Below, one piece after another: positions 1 through 8,122 of a DNA stretch of 64,000 nucleotides. A program made the translations under genes and the position numbers. Positions within the stretch are counted from its first letter, which is position 1. Every line of letters begins with the position of its first letter. Below the pieces are notes generated by a model. That model saw only the letters and a list, made by a program, of their open reading frames with translations. It was not told where the DNA came from and searched no databases. Source of the DNA: Stakelama marina (lineage in GTDB: Bacteria; Pseudomonadota; Alphaproteobacteria; Sphingomonadales; Sphingomonadaceae); the NCBI RefSeq assembly GCF_018122655.1, contig NZ_JAGRQC010000001.1, positions 434,001 through 498,000 on the forward strand, read 5' to 3'.

Positions 1-558
1 ACCGATGAAAGCCACACCACGCTGCTGTGGGACGGCGAGTGGGAGATTACCTGGGTCACGTTCCGCGACATGGGGGCGGCGTTCATGGTGGCGCTGCTCG
101 GAATCTACGTCCTCGTCGTCGGGCAGTTCGGTAATTTCAAGATCCCGCTGGTGATCCTGACGCCGATACCGCTGACGCTGGTCGGCATCGTGCTGGGCCA
201 TATGATCTTCGGTGCGCCCTTTACCGCGACATCGATGATCGGGTTCATCGCGCTCGCCGGAATCATCGTGCGAAATTCGATCCTGCTCGTCGATTTCATT
301 CGTCATGCGCACGAACCGGGCAAGTCGCTGCGCGACACGCTGATCGAGGCGGGCATGATCCGGGTGAAACCGATTGCCCTGACCGCAGCGGCGGCGATGA
401 TCGGTGCGGCGGTGATCCTGACCGACCCGATCTTCCAGGGACTCGCGATTTCGCTGCTGTTCGGTCTCGCCTCTTCGACGATCCTCACCGTGCTCGTCAT
501 TCCGGCGATCTATATCGTGTTGCGTGACGACGGCCGGCCTGCGACGGAGACGCCATGA
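1..558 (+). CDS. RND efflux transporter permease, C-terminal fragment
   Basis: This is the last 185 residues of a resistance-nodulation-division inner-membrane pump; the 5' part lies outside the window. The frame is open from base 1. About five hydrophobic segments (roughly residues 24-45, 50-73, 77-101, 121-140 and 148-175) match the C-terminal membrane block of AcrB-like pumps, and GIIVRNSILLVDF is the usual RND motif of this region. Such pumps export small molecules with proton influx, together with a periplasmic adaptor and an outer-membrane channel. The stop overlaps the start of the ArsR gene by four bases (ATGA), so the two are probably co-translated. The substrate cannot be read from this fragment. 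Confidence 0.9.
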   Translation, partial: TDESHTTLLWDGEWEITWVTFRDMGAAFMVALLGIYVLVVGQFGNFKIPLVILTPIPLTLVGIVLGHMIFGAPFTATSMIGFIALAGIIVRNSILLVDFIRHAHEPGKSLRDTLIEAGMIRVKPIALTAAAAMIGAAVILTDPIFQGLAISLLFGLASSTILTVLVIPAIYIVLRDDGRPATETP

Positions 559-881
559 AATATGACGGCCCTCTCGAGCTGCTGAAGCAGAATGCCACCG
601 ATGTCGCGAAGCATATGCGCGTGCTCGCGCACCGCGACCGGCTGATAATGCTGTGCCGCATGTCGGATGGAGAGGTGTCGGTCGGCGAACTGGTCGAGCT
701 GACCGGGTTGTCGCAATCGGCGGTGTCGCAACATCTGGCGATGCTGCGCGAGGCCGGGGCCGTGGAATCGCGTGCACAGGCGCAGACCCGGCTGTATCAT
801 GTGGCGGACAAGCAGATGGAAAAGATCATCGGCGCGCTGTGCATCGCCTTCGCACCGACCAATGGAGACGAGGCGGCATGA
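555..881 (+). CDS. ArsR/SmtB-family repressor, BigR/YgaV-like
   Basis: A 108-residue winged-helix regulator with the ArsR helix-turn-helix around residues 42-72 (VGELVELTGLSQSAVSQHL). It lacks the ELCVCDL metal site of classical ArsR proteins. It has two cysteines, C34 in alpha-2 and C96 in the C-terminal helix. From memory, the sulfur-sensing BigR/SqrR/YgaV group uses two cysteines in these helices, but about 66 residues apart; here they are 62 apart, so the second sits one helical turn earlier. The gene overlaps the RND gene upstream and the thioredoxin gene downstream by four bases each. Autoregulation of an operon answering persulfide, thiol or oxidant stress is my inference. Confidence 0.85.
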   Translation: MKYDGPLELLKQNATDVAKHMRVLAHRDRLIMLCRMSDGEVSVGELVELTGLSQSAVSQHLAMLREAGAVESRAQAQTRLYHVADKQMEKIIGALCIAFAPTNGDEAA

Positions 882-1312
882 ACGCTCTGACGATCATGTG
901 CGGCAATTGCGGGACGCTGAACCGCGTGCCCGAGGCGCGGCTGGGCGATGGCCCCAATTGCGGGAAATGCGGCCAGCCGCTCGTTACCGGCAAGCCGCTT
1001 GCGGTGAACATGGCGCGCTTCGACAGGCTTGTCGGCAAGGGTAGCCAGCCGGTGCTGGCCGATTTCTGGGCGAGCTGGTGCGGCCCGTGCCGGATGATGG
1101 AACCGGCCTTTGCCGCGGCGGCGGGCGACCTCGATCCGCAGGTCCGGCTGGTAAAGGTCGATACGGAGGCCGAACAGCAGCTTGCGGCGCGGTTCGGCAT
1201 ACGGTCGATCCCGACGATGATCCTGTTCAGCGACGGGCGCGAGATCGCGCGTCAGGCAGGCGCGATGGACAAGAACGGCATCGTCCGCTGGGTGCGATCG
1301 GCGCTGGCCTAG
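878..1312 (+). CDS. trxC: thioredoxin 2 (zinc-ribbon thioredoxin)
   Basis: A 144-residue cytoplasmic disulfide reductase. The N-terminal zinc ribbon has cysteines at 8, 11, 28 and 31 (CGNC and CGKC). The thioredoxin fold follows, with the active site WCGPC at residues 67-71 and the cis-proline segment RSIPTMILF. This layout and length are those of TrxC. The start overlaps the ArsR stop (ATGA), so expression is linked to the regulator and the RND pump. TrxC-type proteins reduce protein disulfides and are often induced under oxidative stress. The gene ends ten bases before the convergent exchanger gene. Confidence 0.92.
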   Translation: MNALTIMCGNCGTLNRVPEARLGDGPNCGKCGQPLVTGKPLAVNMARFDRLVGKGSQPVLADFWASWCGPCRMMEPAFAAAAGDLDPQVRLVKVDTEAEQQLAARFGIRSIPTMILFSDGREIARQAGAMDKNGIVRWVRSALA

Positions 1313-1322
1313 GCGCGCCGCG

Positions 1323-2315
1323 TCACTCGCCGATCAGGAACATCGCATAGGCGCTGCCCAGATAGACGGTCAGCAATGCGATGCCGATCCAGCCGGTCAC
1401 GCCGAAAAAGCGCACTTTCGGCCGGTCGATGATCGCGACGATCACGATTCCCGACATGACCACCGCGGCAAAGGCCGATGCGGCATGGACCGGCGATGCG
1501 TCGGCAAGCAGGCTGCCCTTGCGATAGGCGAGGTCGTCGATCGCCAGCACGAGCATGTTGAACAGGTTGCTACCGAGCAGGCCGGCGATCGCCATATCTG
1601 CCGATCCAAGGCGAAGCGCGGCGATCACGACGACGAGTTCCGGCAGCGATGTCGCCGCCGCGATCAGCATCGTCCCGACAAAGCTTGTCCGCCAGCCCAT
1701 CAGCTCGGCGATCCCTTGACCGATAAACGGAAGCGCGCTGCCCGCCAGCACGATCGGCAGCGCGGCGAGAATGTAGCTCTGCACCGGCCCGCGAAGCGCG
1801 GAGCGGCGGTTTTCCTGCGGTGCAGTGCGCGGCGCAAGCTTGCGATCGTGGAGGAAGGTCGCGCGTATCGACACGAAATAGAGGAGGATCAGCAGCGGCG
1901 AATAAATGCTCATATGGAGCAGGCGCAGGTCCAGCGCGTCGCGACCCACCACCAGCACGATCCCGACCAGCCCGATCAGCATGACGCCGAGCGCCGCGGT
2001 CAGGATATGCCCCTGATCGGCGCGGTCGAACAGCGGGTCGGAACGCGACAGGAAATCAAGCAGCGCGAGCAGGACCAGGTTGAAGATGCAGCTTCCCAGC
2101 GCATCGCCCACCGCGATGTTGGGCGCATCCGCAAGCGTGACCGCGCTGACGCCGGTAACCAGCTCCGGCAGCGAGGTGGCGGTTGCCAGAAGGATGATCC
2201 CGATCCACGACCGCGACAGTGCAAGCGCTTCGGCGATCCTGTCGGATGCACGCGCGAGCACCGGTCCGGCGACCGCTATGGCGACCGTGCAGAGGGCGAA
2301 GAACAGCCATACCAT
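1323..2315 (-). CDS. calcium/sodium:cation antiporter (CaCA family, YrbG-like)
   Basis: A 330-residue inner-membrane exchanger with about ten hydrophobic segments in two halves. The two alpha-repeats are visible: ATATSLPELVTG in the first half and AAATSLPELVVV followed by GLLGSNLFNM in the second; their acidic and small residues form the ion path in this family. I chose the ATG at 2315, placing the first membrane helix at the N-terminus. The in-frame TTG at 2357 would lie inside a putative operator (2350-2365). The gene is divergent from a P2-type ATPase resembling calcium pumps, so the pair may handle Ca2+ or another divalent cation; the ion is inferred. Confidence 0.88.
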   Translation of the reverse strand: MVWLFFALCTVAIAVAGPVLARASDRIAEALALSRSWIGIILLATATSLPELVTGVSAVTLADAPNIAVGDALGSCIFNLVLLALLDFLSRSDPLFDRADQGHILTAALGVMLIGLVGIVLVVGRDALDLRLLHMSIYSPLLILLYFVSIRATFLHDRKLAPRTAPQENRRSALRGPVQSYILAALPIVLAGSALPFIGQGIAELMGWRTSFVGTMLIAAATSLPELVVVIAALRLGSADMAIAGLLGSNLFNMLVLAIDDLAYRKGSLLADASPVHAASAFAAVVMSGIVIVAIIDRPKVRFFGVTGWIGIALLTVYLGSAYAMFLIGE

Positions 2316-2349
2316 ATGCCATTCATGTCGAAGGCGCGGGCTCGCTTCG

Positions 2350-2365
2350 CTCCGCAATTATACGC
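2350..2365 (-). promoter_or_regulatory. island motif copy upstream of the CaCA antiporter gene
   Basis: Reading towards the antiporter gene the 16-mer is GCGTATAATTGCGGAG, ending 34 bases before the ATG at 2315. It resembles the best copy (CCGTAGCATTACCGAT at 18732-18747), and more closely the copy at 18755-18770. It was identified by eye. Confidence 0.5.
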
Positions 2366-2391
2366 AGATATGTGAACGGGGGCATGGACTT

Positions 2392-2407
2392 GCGTAGCAT
2401 TACTGAT
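2392..2407 (+). promoter_or_regulatory. island motif copy upstream of the P-type ATPase gene
   Basis: GCGTAGCATTACTGAT, 65 bases before the ATPase start. It matches 14 of 16 bases of the copy upstream of the distant ADH gene (18732-18747), and the next bases (CCC) also agree. This is one of the strongest pairs and shows that the motif recurs. Confidence 0.6.
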
Positions 2408-2472
2408 CCCGCCCGCAGCCGGTCGTTTCTAGCGTCTGTACCGGCCGTTGCGCCAAAGCCGACCGGAAGCCG

Positions 2473-5148
2473 ATGACAGATGCCTCGAAAGTGATGCGCC
2501 AAGGCGTTCAGGATCAGGAGCCCCGCGATGCCCGGGCGACATGGCATATGCTGGACGCGGACCAGTGTGTTTGCCGTCTCGGCTCCGCGGAATCGGGCCT
2601 GTCCGAGCCGGATGCCGATTCGCGACTGGAACGATATGGGGCGAACGCGCTCCCCCATGCCCGCCCGCCGGGGGCGGTGAAACTGTTTCTCAGCCAGTTC
2701 CGCAGTCCGCTGATCTATCTGCTCCTCGGCGCTGCGATCATTTCGGCGATCGTCGGCCATGGATCGGATGCGGCGTTCATCCTCGGCGTGCTTGTGCTCA
2801 ACGCGGTGATCGGCGCGGTTCAGGAGGGGCGCGCCGGCGCGAGTGCGGAGGCGCTGCGCAGCATGATCCGCCAACATGCGCGGGTCCGCCGCGACGGCAA
2901 GCTCGCCGAACGCGACGCCGCGATCCTGGTGCCGGGGGACATCGTCATCGTCGAAAGCGGCGACCGCGTGCCGGGCGATATCCGCCTGTTGCGGGCGATC
3001 AATCTTCACGCCGATGAATCGTTGCTCACTGGCGAGGCGATGCCGGTCGTAAAGGATGCGGCGATCACGCTCGACGCCGATACGCGCGCGGCGGATCGGC
3101 GCAACATGCTGCACGCGGGAACGACGATCACGTCGGGCAGGGCGACCGGCATTGTCGTTGCGACCGGGTCGGCGACCGAATTGGGCCGGATCGACCTGTC
3201 GCTGCGCGAAGTCGCGTCCGAACCCCTGCCGCTGATGCGCGATCTGGCGCGTCTTTCGCGGCAGGTCGCGGTCGGGACGGTGGTGCTGCTCGCGCTGCTG
3301 GCGGTCGCGCTGGCGGCAAAGGGCAGCGGCATCGAGGAAATCCTGATGCTGGCGATCGCGCTGGCAGTTGCGACCATTCCCGAGGGCTTGCCGATTGCGG
3401 TGACCATCGCGCTCGCCGCGGCGACACGGCGCATGGCGCGGCGCAACGTCATCGTCAGGACGCTTCCCGCCGTCGAGGGGCTGGGCGCGTGCACGCTGAT
3501 TGCCACCGACAAGACGGGCACGCTGACGCAGAACCGGCTGACCGTGGAGCTGTTGCTGACAGATGAGGGGCGAACGGTTGCCGAGGCCGATTGGGATCGT
3601 CCCGAACATGCGGCGACCGTAACCGCGCTGGCGCACGCCGCCCGCCAGTGCAACGAAGCGGGTGCTACCGAAGACGGCGACTTTATCGGCGACAGCGTCG
3701 ACGTCGCGCTGCTCCGCTTTGCAGCGATGTTCGACCTGCCGGGCGAAGACGGCGAAGAACGGATCGAACTCTTCGCCTATGAGCCGGTCAACCGCTTTGC
3801 GAGCGTCGCGGTGCGGCGCGGCGATGGGGTGGAGGTCATTGCCAAGGGCGCGGTCGAGACGATTGCCGCGATGTGCGACCAGGTCGCGCCCGATCTGCTG
3901 GCCGCGACCGAAGAAGTGGCGCGGCAGGGCTACCGCGTGCTTGCCTTTGCGCATGGCTGTGCCGCCGATGCCGGCGCGGCAAATCTTGCGCATCCTTCGG
4001 GGCTTCGGATGATCGGCTGCACCGCATTGCTCGATCCGCTGCGGCCCGAGGCGATGGAAGCAATCGCGCATTGCCGCTCGGCAGGGATCGAGGTGCGGAT
4101 GCTGACCGGCGACCATCCGGCCACCGCGCACACGATCGGGGTTCGGCTTGGTCTTGCCGATGGCGGTGACGGCGTCGTGACCGGTGCCGAACTCGACGCG
4201 CTTTCGAAGGATGAACGGGCCTTTGCCGATATGGTCGTCCGGTCGCGCGTGTTCGCGCGGATCGAGCCTGCGCAAAAGCTTCAGATCGTCAGGATCTTGC
4301 AGCAAAGCGGACACACGGTTGCCGTCACGGGCGACGGCGTGAACGATGCACCCGCGCTTCAGGCTGCCGATATCGGTGTGGCGATGGGTAGCGGCGGTAC
4401 CGACGTCGCGCGCGAAGCTGCCGACCTGATCCTGACCGACGACAATTTCGCATCGATCGTTTCGGGGATCGAGGAGGGGCGCGCTGCCTATGCCAATCTT
4501 CGCCGTATCGCGATCTTTCTGATCGGCACCGGCATGGCGGAAATCAGCATGTTCGTGGGCGCGCTCGCCATGGGGCTGCCCGCACCGCTGACACCGGTTC
4601 AGATATTGTGGGCCAACCTCGTCACCGAAACCGCGCAGAATGTCGGCCTCGCGCTTGCCGGTGCGGAGGGTGACGAACTCGAACGGCCGCCACGGTCGCG
4701 CAAGTCATCGATGATCGACGGCAACGCGCTCGCCCAGATGCTCGTCCCGGCGGCGGCGATGATGCTCGTCACCGTCGCGCTGTTCGGATGGTGGTTCGAA
4801 GGCAGCGGCAGCCTCTATGATTCGCGCTCGCTCGCGTTGCTGACGGTCGTCCTGTTCCAGAACGTGTTCGTGCTCGCGGTCAGCAGCGAGCGCCGGTCGA
4901 TCCTGCGTTTCAGCCCGAGGCGCAACCGGTGGCTGGTCGCCGGTGTCGGTGTCGCGCTGGGATTGCACCTGCTCGCCATGTCGTTTCCCGCGACGCGCGG
5001 CATTCTGGGGCTGGCGATGCCGAACATGGTCGAAATCGCCGCGTGCCTGGGCGGCGCGGTGATCGTTCTGGTCGCAGTGGAAATTACCAAGGCGGTGCTG
5101 CGCCAGAGACGATCGACCGGACCTTCGGCTTCAACCGCTGCGGAGTAG
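2473..5148 (+). CDS. P2-type cation-transporting ATPase
   Basis: An 891-residue inner-membrane ion pump. An N-terminal cation-ATPase segment (about 25-95) precedes the actuator domain with LTGE at 185-188. The PEGLP motif of P2 ATPases is at 303-307 in helix 4. The phosphorylation site is DKTGT with D346, and TGDGVNDAP lies near residue 618. The remaining helices occupy about 680-875. All core residues are present, so it should be active. PEGLP is typical of Ca2+-type (P2A/B) pumps, but the ion cannot be fixed from sequence alone. A universal stress protein follows after four bases, probably in one operon. A regulatory motif lies 65 bases upstream. Confidence 0.93.
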   Translation: MTDASKVMRQGVQDQEPRDARATWHMLDADQCVCRLGSAESGLSEPDADSRLERYGANALPHARPPGAVKLFLSQFRSPLIYLLLGAAIISAIVGHGSDAAFILGVLVLNAVIGAVQEGRAGASAEALRSMIRQHARVRRDGKLAERDAAILVPGDIVIVESGDRVPGDIRLLRAINLHADESLLTGEAMPVVKDAAITLDADTRAADRRNMLHAGTTITSGRATGIVVATGSATELGRIDLSLREVASEPLPLMRDLARLSRQVAVGTVVLLALLAVALAAKGSGIEEILMLAIALAVATIPEGLPIAVTIALAAATRRMARRNVIVRTLPAVEGLGACTLIATDKTGTLTQNRLTVELLLTDEGRTVAEADWDRPEHAATVTALAHAARQCNEAGATEDGDFIGDSVDVALLRFAAMFDLPGEDGEERIELFAYEPVNRFASVAVRRGDGVEVIAKGAVETIAAMCDQVAPDLLAATEEVARQGYRVLAFAHGCAADAGAANLAHPSGLRMIGCTALLDPLRPEAMEAIAHCRSAGIEVRMLTGDHPATAHTIGVRLGLADGGDGVVTGAELDALSKDERAFADMVVRSRVFARIEPAQKLQIVRILQQSGHTVAVTGDGVNDAPALQAADIGVAMGSGGTDVAREAADLILTDDNFASIVSGIEEGRAAYANLRRIAIFLIGTGMAEISMFVGALAMGLPAPLTPVQILWANLVTETAQNVGLALAGAEGDELERPPRSRKSSMIDGNALAQMLVPAAAMMLVTVALFGWWFEGSGSLYDSRSLALLTVVLFQNVFVLAVSSERRSILRFSPRRNRWLVAGVGVALGLHLLAMSFPATRGILGLAMPNMVEIAACLGGAVIVLVAVEITKAVLRQRRSTGPSASTAAE

Positions 5149-5152
5149 AACG

Positions 5153-5983
5153 ATGATCCAAGACCTTCTCTTGCACCTGAGCAGCTATCCCGACCCGACG
5201 CCCGAAAGCGCCATCGATGCGGCCCGGCGATTGGCCGAACGGTTCGACGCATGTTTGTCGGTCGCGGTTTCGCAGACCGATCTGACGCGCCTGACGCGCT
5301 ATGTCGCCAGCGGCCTGGTGACCGGCAAGGAGCTGGCGGCCGAGGAAAACCGGCGGAGCCGCGCGAACACGCTGCTGCTGCTCGAACAGGTCGAGGACCG
5401 GCTCGCGAACGTCCAGCGGGGCGGCCAGTTTTTGTTCGAGACCTTGCCGATCGCACCATCGCGCGAGCTGGTGACGCATGCCCGCGCCTATGATCTGACG
5501 ATCGTGCCCGTCGACGCCCATGGCGAGGGCGACGATGTGGCACAGGCGCTGCTCTTCGGTTCAGGCCGTCCGATATTGCTCCTGCCGCAAACGCGAACCG
5601 GCGATGTTGGCCTGAAGGTTCAGATCGGCTGGGACGGAAGTGCCGCGGCCGCTCGCGCGTTGGGCGACGCGCTCCCGCTGCTTGCGCGTGCGGAAACGGT
5701 AATGCTGGTGGCGGTCATTGGCGACAAGGCGCTCGATGAAGGTACCGGGCTGGAAACGGTCGCCGCGCATCTCGAACGCCACGGCATCGCCGCGGATATC
5801 GAACATGTCGAGGCGGAAGGAAGGAACGCGGGCGCCGCGCTTCTCGCCCATGCCACCGACTGGGGAAGCGACCTGCTGGTCATGGGCGGATACGGCCATT
5901 CACGCGCGCGCGAGTTCATCCTTGGCGGTGCGACGCGCCGCGTGTTGCAGGACGCGCGGATGCCGGTGTTCCTGTCGCACTGA
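5153..5983 (+). CDS. universal stress protein, UspA family
   Basis: A 276-residue cytoplasmic protein long enough for two Usp-like halves. The C-terminal half carries the ATP-binding signature G-2X-G-9X-G(A/T) in GGYGHSRAREFILGGAT, near the end. The N-terminal half is more divergent and lacks a clear nucleotide motif. UspA proteins accumulate in growth arrest, hypoxia and other stresses and may bind ATP to modulate partners. The start lies four bases after the P-type ATPase stop, so it is co-transcribed with the pump. Confidence 0.88.
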   Translation: MIQDLLLHLSSYPDPTPESAIDAARRLAERFDACLSVAVSQTDLTRLTRYVASGLVTGKELAAEENRRSRANTLLLLEQVEDRLANVQRGGQFLFETLPIAPSRELVTHARAYDLTIVPVDAHGEGDDVAQALLFGSGRPILLLPQTRTGDVGLKVQIGWDGSAAAARALGDALPLLARAETVMLVAVIGDKALDEGTGLETVAAHLERHGIAADIEHVEAEGRNAGAALLAHATDWGSDLLVMGGYGHSRAREFILGGATRRVLQDARMPVFLSH

Positions 5984-5998
5984 CAGTAGCGCGGCCGG

Positions 5999-6823
5999 CT
6001 AGGGAAATGTTCGGACCATCAGCACGTCGCAATCGACGAAATTGAGCACCGACGATGCCGTGCTGCCGATCGTCGCCTGCGCGAACCAGCCGCGCCCGTG
6101 CGTGCCCATGACGAGCAGGTCGAAAGCGTCGTCGCGCATGACGCGGCCGATACAGGTCTGGGTCTCGCCGATCTCCAGCCGCGCCGCCGGGGGCGGGCCG
6201 TCATGGGCACTGGTATCGACCTTCGCCATGAACGCATCCATTTCCGCTGCTGCCTCGTGCGCGATTTCCTGCGCCGTTTCGCTTTCGTCGAGCCACGCGC
6301 CATAGGCGTTATGCGAACAGTGCAGCACCTCGATATGCGCCGCCGGAAACAGCGACAGCGCGGCCTGGACCGCCGCGAGCGAATGTTTCGAGAAATCGGT
6401 GGCGACGAGTATGCGCCGATACGGCCTTAGCGCGCGCTGCTTGACCACCAGAACGGGAACGTCGGAACGCCGCACGAGATGATCGACGGCGGTGCCCAGC
6501 ACATGGTCCTCCACATCGTTGAACCGTGCGACCCCGGTGACGATGACGCGCGGATCGATCTGCGCGGCGGCGGAGAGGATTTCGGGTTCGACCTTGCCGG
6601 TTCTGACGATCACATCCCAGTCGCTGCTTCGATGCCCGATAATCGATTCGAGCGCCCCCTTGGCCTTGCGAAGCAACTCGTCGGCGTCCGCATCGCTGCG
6701 AACGACATGGAGGAGGACCACCGACGAGCCTAGCTGGTCGGCGATCAGAAAGGCGCGATCGGTCGCGCGGTCGCAGCGTGCGCTGAGATCGGTCGCAAGC
6801 AGGACTTTATCGGTCGGCATCAT
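5999..6823 (-). CDS. universal stress protein, tandem UspA domains
   Basis: A 274-residue protein with two UspA domains. The first ends in LGTAVDHLVRRSDVPVLVV and the second in MGTHGRGWFAQATIGSTASSV... with the G-2X-G-9X-G(S/T) ATP-binding loop. The reading frame is open further upstream, but a GAGGGGG ribosome-binding sequence sits just before ATGATG at 6823/6820, so I start at 6823. The gene lies 22 bases downstream of the M50-CBS protease gene on the same strand and probably shares its promoter. It converges with the other Usp gene at 5153. Confidence 0.88.
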   Translation of the reverse strand: MMPTDKVLLATDLSARCDRATDRAFLIADQLGSSVVLLHVVRSDADADELLRKAKGALESIIGHRSSDWDVIVRTGKVEPEILSAAAQIDPRVIVTGVARFNDVEDHVLGTAVDHLVRRSDVPVLVVKQRALRPYRRILVATDFSKHSLAAVQAALSLFPAAHIEVLHCSHNAYGAWLDESETAQEIAHEAAAEMDAFMAKVDTSAHDGPPPAARLEIGETQTCIGRVMRDDAFDLLVMGTHGRGWFAQATIGSTASSVLNFVDCDVLMVRTFP

Positions 6824-6845
6824 TTCCCCCTCGTCTTGCATCGGG

Positions 6846-7982
6846 TCAGCCCTTGTGGACCGCATGGTCGCGACGCCCGAATATGGTCGGGCGCGGGCTG
6901 GGGCGGTCGATTGCCGCCCGGACCATCCGGAATTCGGCAAGGTTGTTCATCGTGACGATGCCGATCGTCTTTCCCTGCGCATCGACGACGAAAACCGGAT
7001 CGGCGCCCGTCTCGAGCGCGGCGAGCGCATCCTGTGCGGACGCCTCGGTCCTCAGGCTGACGGCGTTGCGATCGAGGATCTGCGCGATGGGCGCATCGAG
7101 ACCAATCTGCTGCGTCGCAAGCATGATATCGCTGCGCGAAATCGTGCTGACGGGCGCGCCGCGCGGATCGACGACGGGGAAGCGGTCCTGTTCGCCGCGG
7201 ATCAGTGCTTCGATAGCGGTCGAAAGCGGATCGACGGTTGTCAGCATGTGGACATCGTCCACCATCACATCGCCAATGCGGTACCCCGACAGGGCCTTGC
7301 GCAGGTCGACGCTCGATGCTTCGGCCGAGGCGGCGAGAAAGACGAACCCGCCGATCAGCATCAGGATCGGATGGAATATGGCGACGCCATAAGCTCCGAT
7401 GGCGAGGCCGAGCAGCCTGCCGGTCCAGCTCGCTGCGCGCGTCGCCCGGTCACGGTCGAGCAGCAGCGACAGGCCGGCGCGGAAGATGCGCCCGCCGTCC
7501 ATCGGAAAGGCGGGCAGCAGATTGAACAGGAAAAGCGACAGATTGGCGAGCGCGAGCAGCCCGGCAAAGTCACGCAGGCCGGACGGCATCGCCAGCCGCG
7601 CCGGATCGGCGATGCCGCCCGCTGCGATCATCAGTACGATCGCCAGGCCCAGGCTTACCGCCGGGCCGGCCGATGCGATGACGAGTTCCTGGCGCGGATC
7701 TTCGAAATTGCTCTTGATCCGGGCCATGCCGCCGATCGGGTAGAGCGTGATGTCGGGCGTCGGAATGCCATAGCGCCTCGCCGCGAGGACATGGCCGAAT
7801 TCGTGGAGCACGACACATGCAAACAGCGCCGTGATGAAGGCGATGCTGAACAGCGCAGCGCGCGGCCCGCCGGCGGTCAGCGCCGATAGCCCGATCCAGG
7901 CGAGCAGCAGCAGAAAGGTCAGGTGGATGCGCACCACCGTGCCGCCGAAAGAGCCGATCGAGATCGCCCAGCGTTTTTGCAT
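6846..7982 (-). CDS. site-2 protease family (M50) membrane metalloprotease with tandem CBS domains
   Basis: A 378-residue polytopic membrane protein. The zinc motif HEFGH is at residues 60-64 and the second metal motif, in NLLPAFPMDGGR, near residue 170. About six hydrophobic segments form the protease core. Two CBS domains follow (about 240-360; one contains DRFPVVDPRGAP), which bind adenine nucleotides in related proteins. This is the architecture of Rip3-like or sporulation factor IVB-type proteases regulated by ligand. The substrate is unknown; anti-sigma factors are typical targets of the family. A motif copy lies 55 bases upstream. Confidence 0.92.
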   Translation of the reverse strand: MQKRWAISIGSFGGTVVRIHLTFLLLLAWIGLSALTAGGPRAALFSIAFITALFACVVLHEFGHVLAARRYGIPTPDITLYPIGGMARIKSNFEDPRQELVIASAGPAVSLGLAIVLMIAAGGIADPARLAMPSGLRDFAGLLALANLSLFLFNLLPAFPMDGGRIFRAGLSLLLDRDRATRAASWTGRLLGLAIGAYGVAIFHPILMLIGGFVFLAASAEASSVDLRKALSGYRIGDVMVDDVHMLTTVDPLSTAIEALIRGEQDRFPVVDPRGAPVSTISRSDIMLATQQIGLDAPIAQILDRNAVSLRTEASAQDALAALETGADPVFVVDAQGKTIGIVTMNNLAEFRMVRAAIDRPSPRPTIFGRRDHAVHKG

Positions 7983-8037
7983 CTGTCCGTTCTCCCAGAT
8001 TTCGCGAAAAGGATAGGGCGGCGCGCGCTGCGATGTG

Positions 8038-8053
8038 ATCGGGATTGTTGCGT
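8038..8053 (-). promoter_or_regulatory. island motif copy upstream of the M50-CBS protease gene
   Basis: ACGCAACAATCCCGAT on the minus strand, 55 bases before the protease start. It matches 11 of 16 bases of the best copy (18732-18747), including the 3' half CCCGAT followed by C. Confidence 0.4.
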
Positions 8054-8071
8054 AGATTTGGAACGTCGGCT

Positions 8072-8087
8072 GCGGATAATTCCGTAA
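8072..8087 (+). promoter_or_regulatory. possible island motif copy upstream of the HlyD-like gene
   Basis: GCGGATAATTCCGTAA, 35 bases before the GTG at 8123. The match is weak overall (8 of 16) but keeps the CG-A-AATT-C core and the spacing seen at ppsA and the antiporter (34 bases each). It could be chance. Confidence 0.3.
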
Positions 8088-8122
8088 GGCGCGGCGGCGC
8101 CCGGCCCGATAGCCGCAAGGGC

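Noticed and set aside
2323-4314. A 663-codon minus-strand open frame inside the P-type ATPase gene
   Set aside because: Antisense shadow of a gene with all ATPase motifs; Arg/Asp-rich with no domain.
8061-8087. Possible EcfG-type general-stress promoter (GGAAC-N17-CCGTA) before the HlyD-like gene
   Set aside because: The -10 part is not CGTT, and the other island promoters lack a GGAAC at the matching distance, so it does not explain the shared motif.
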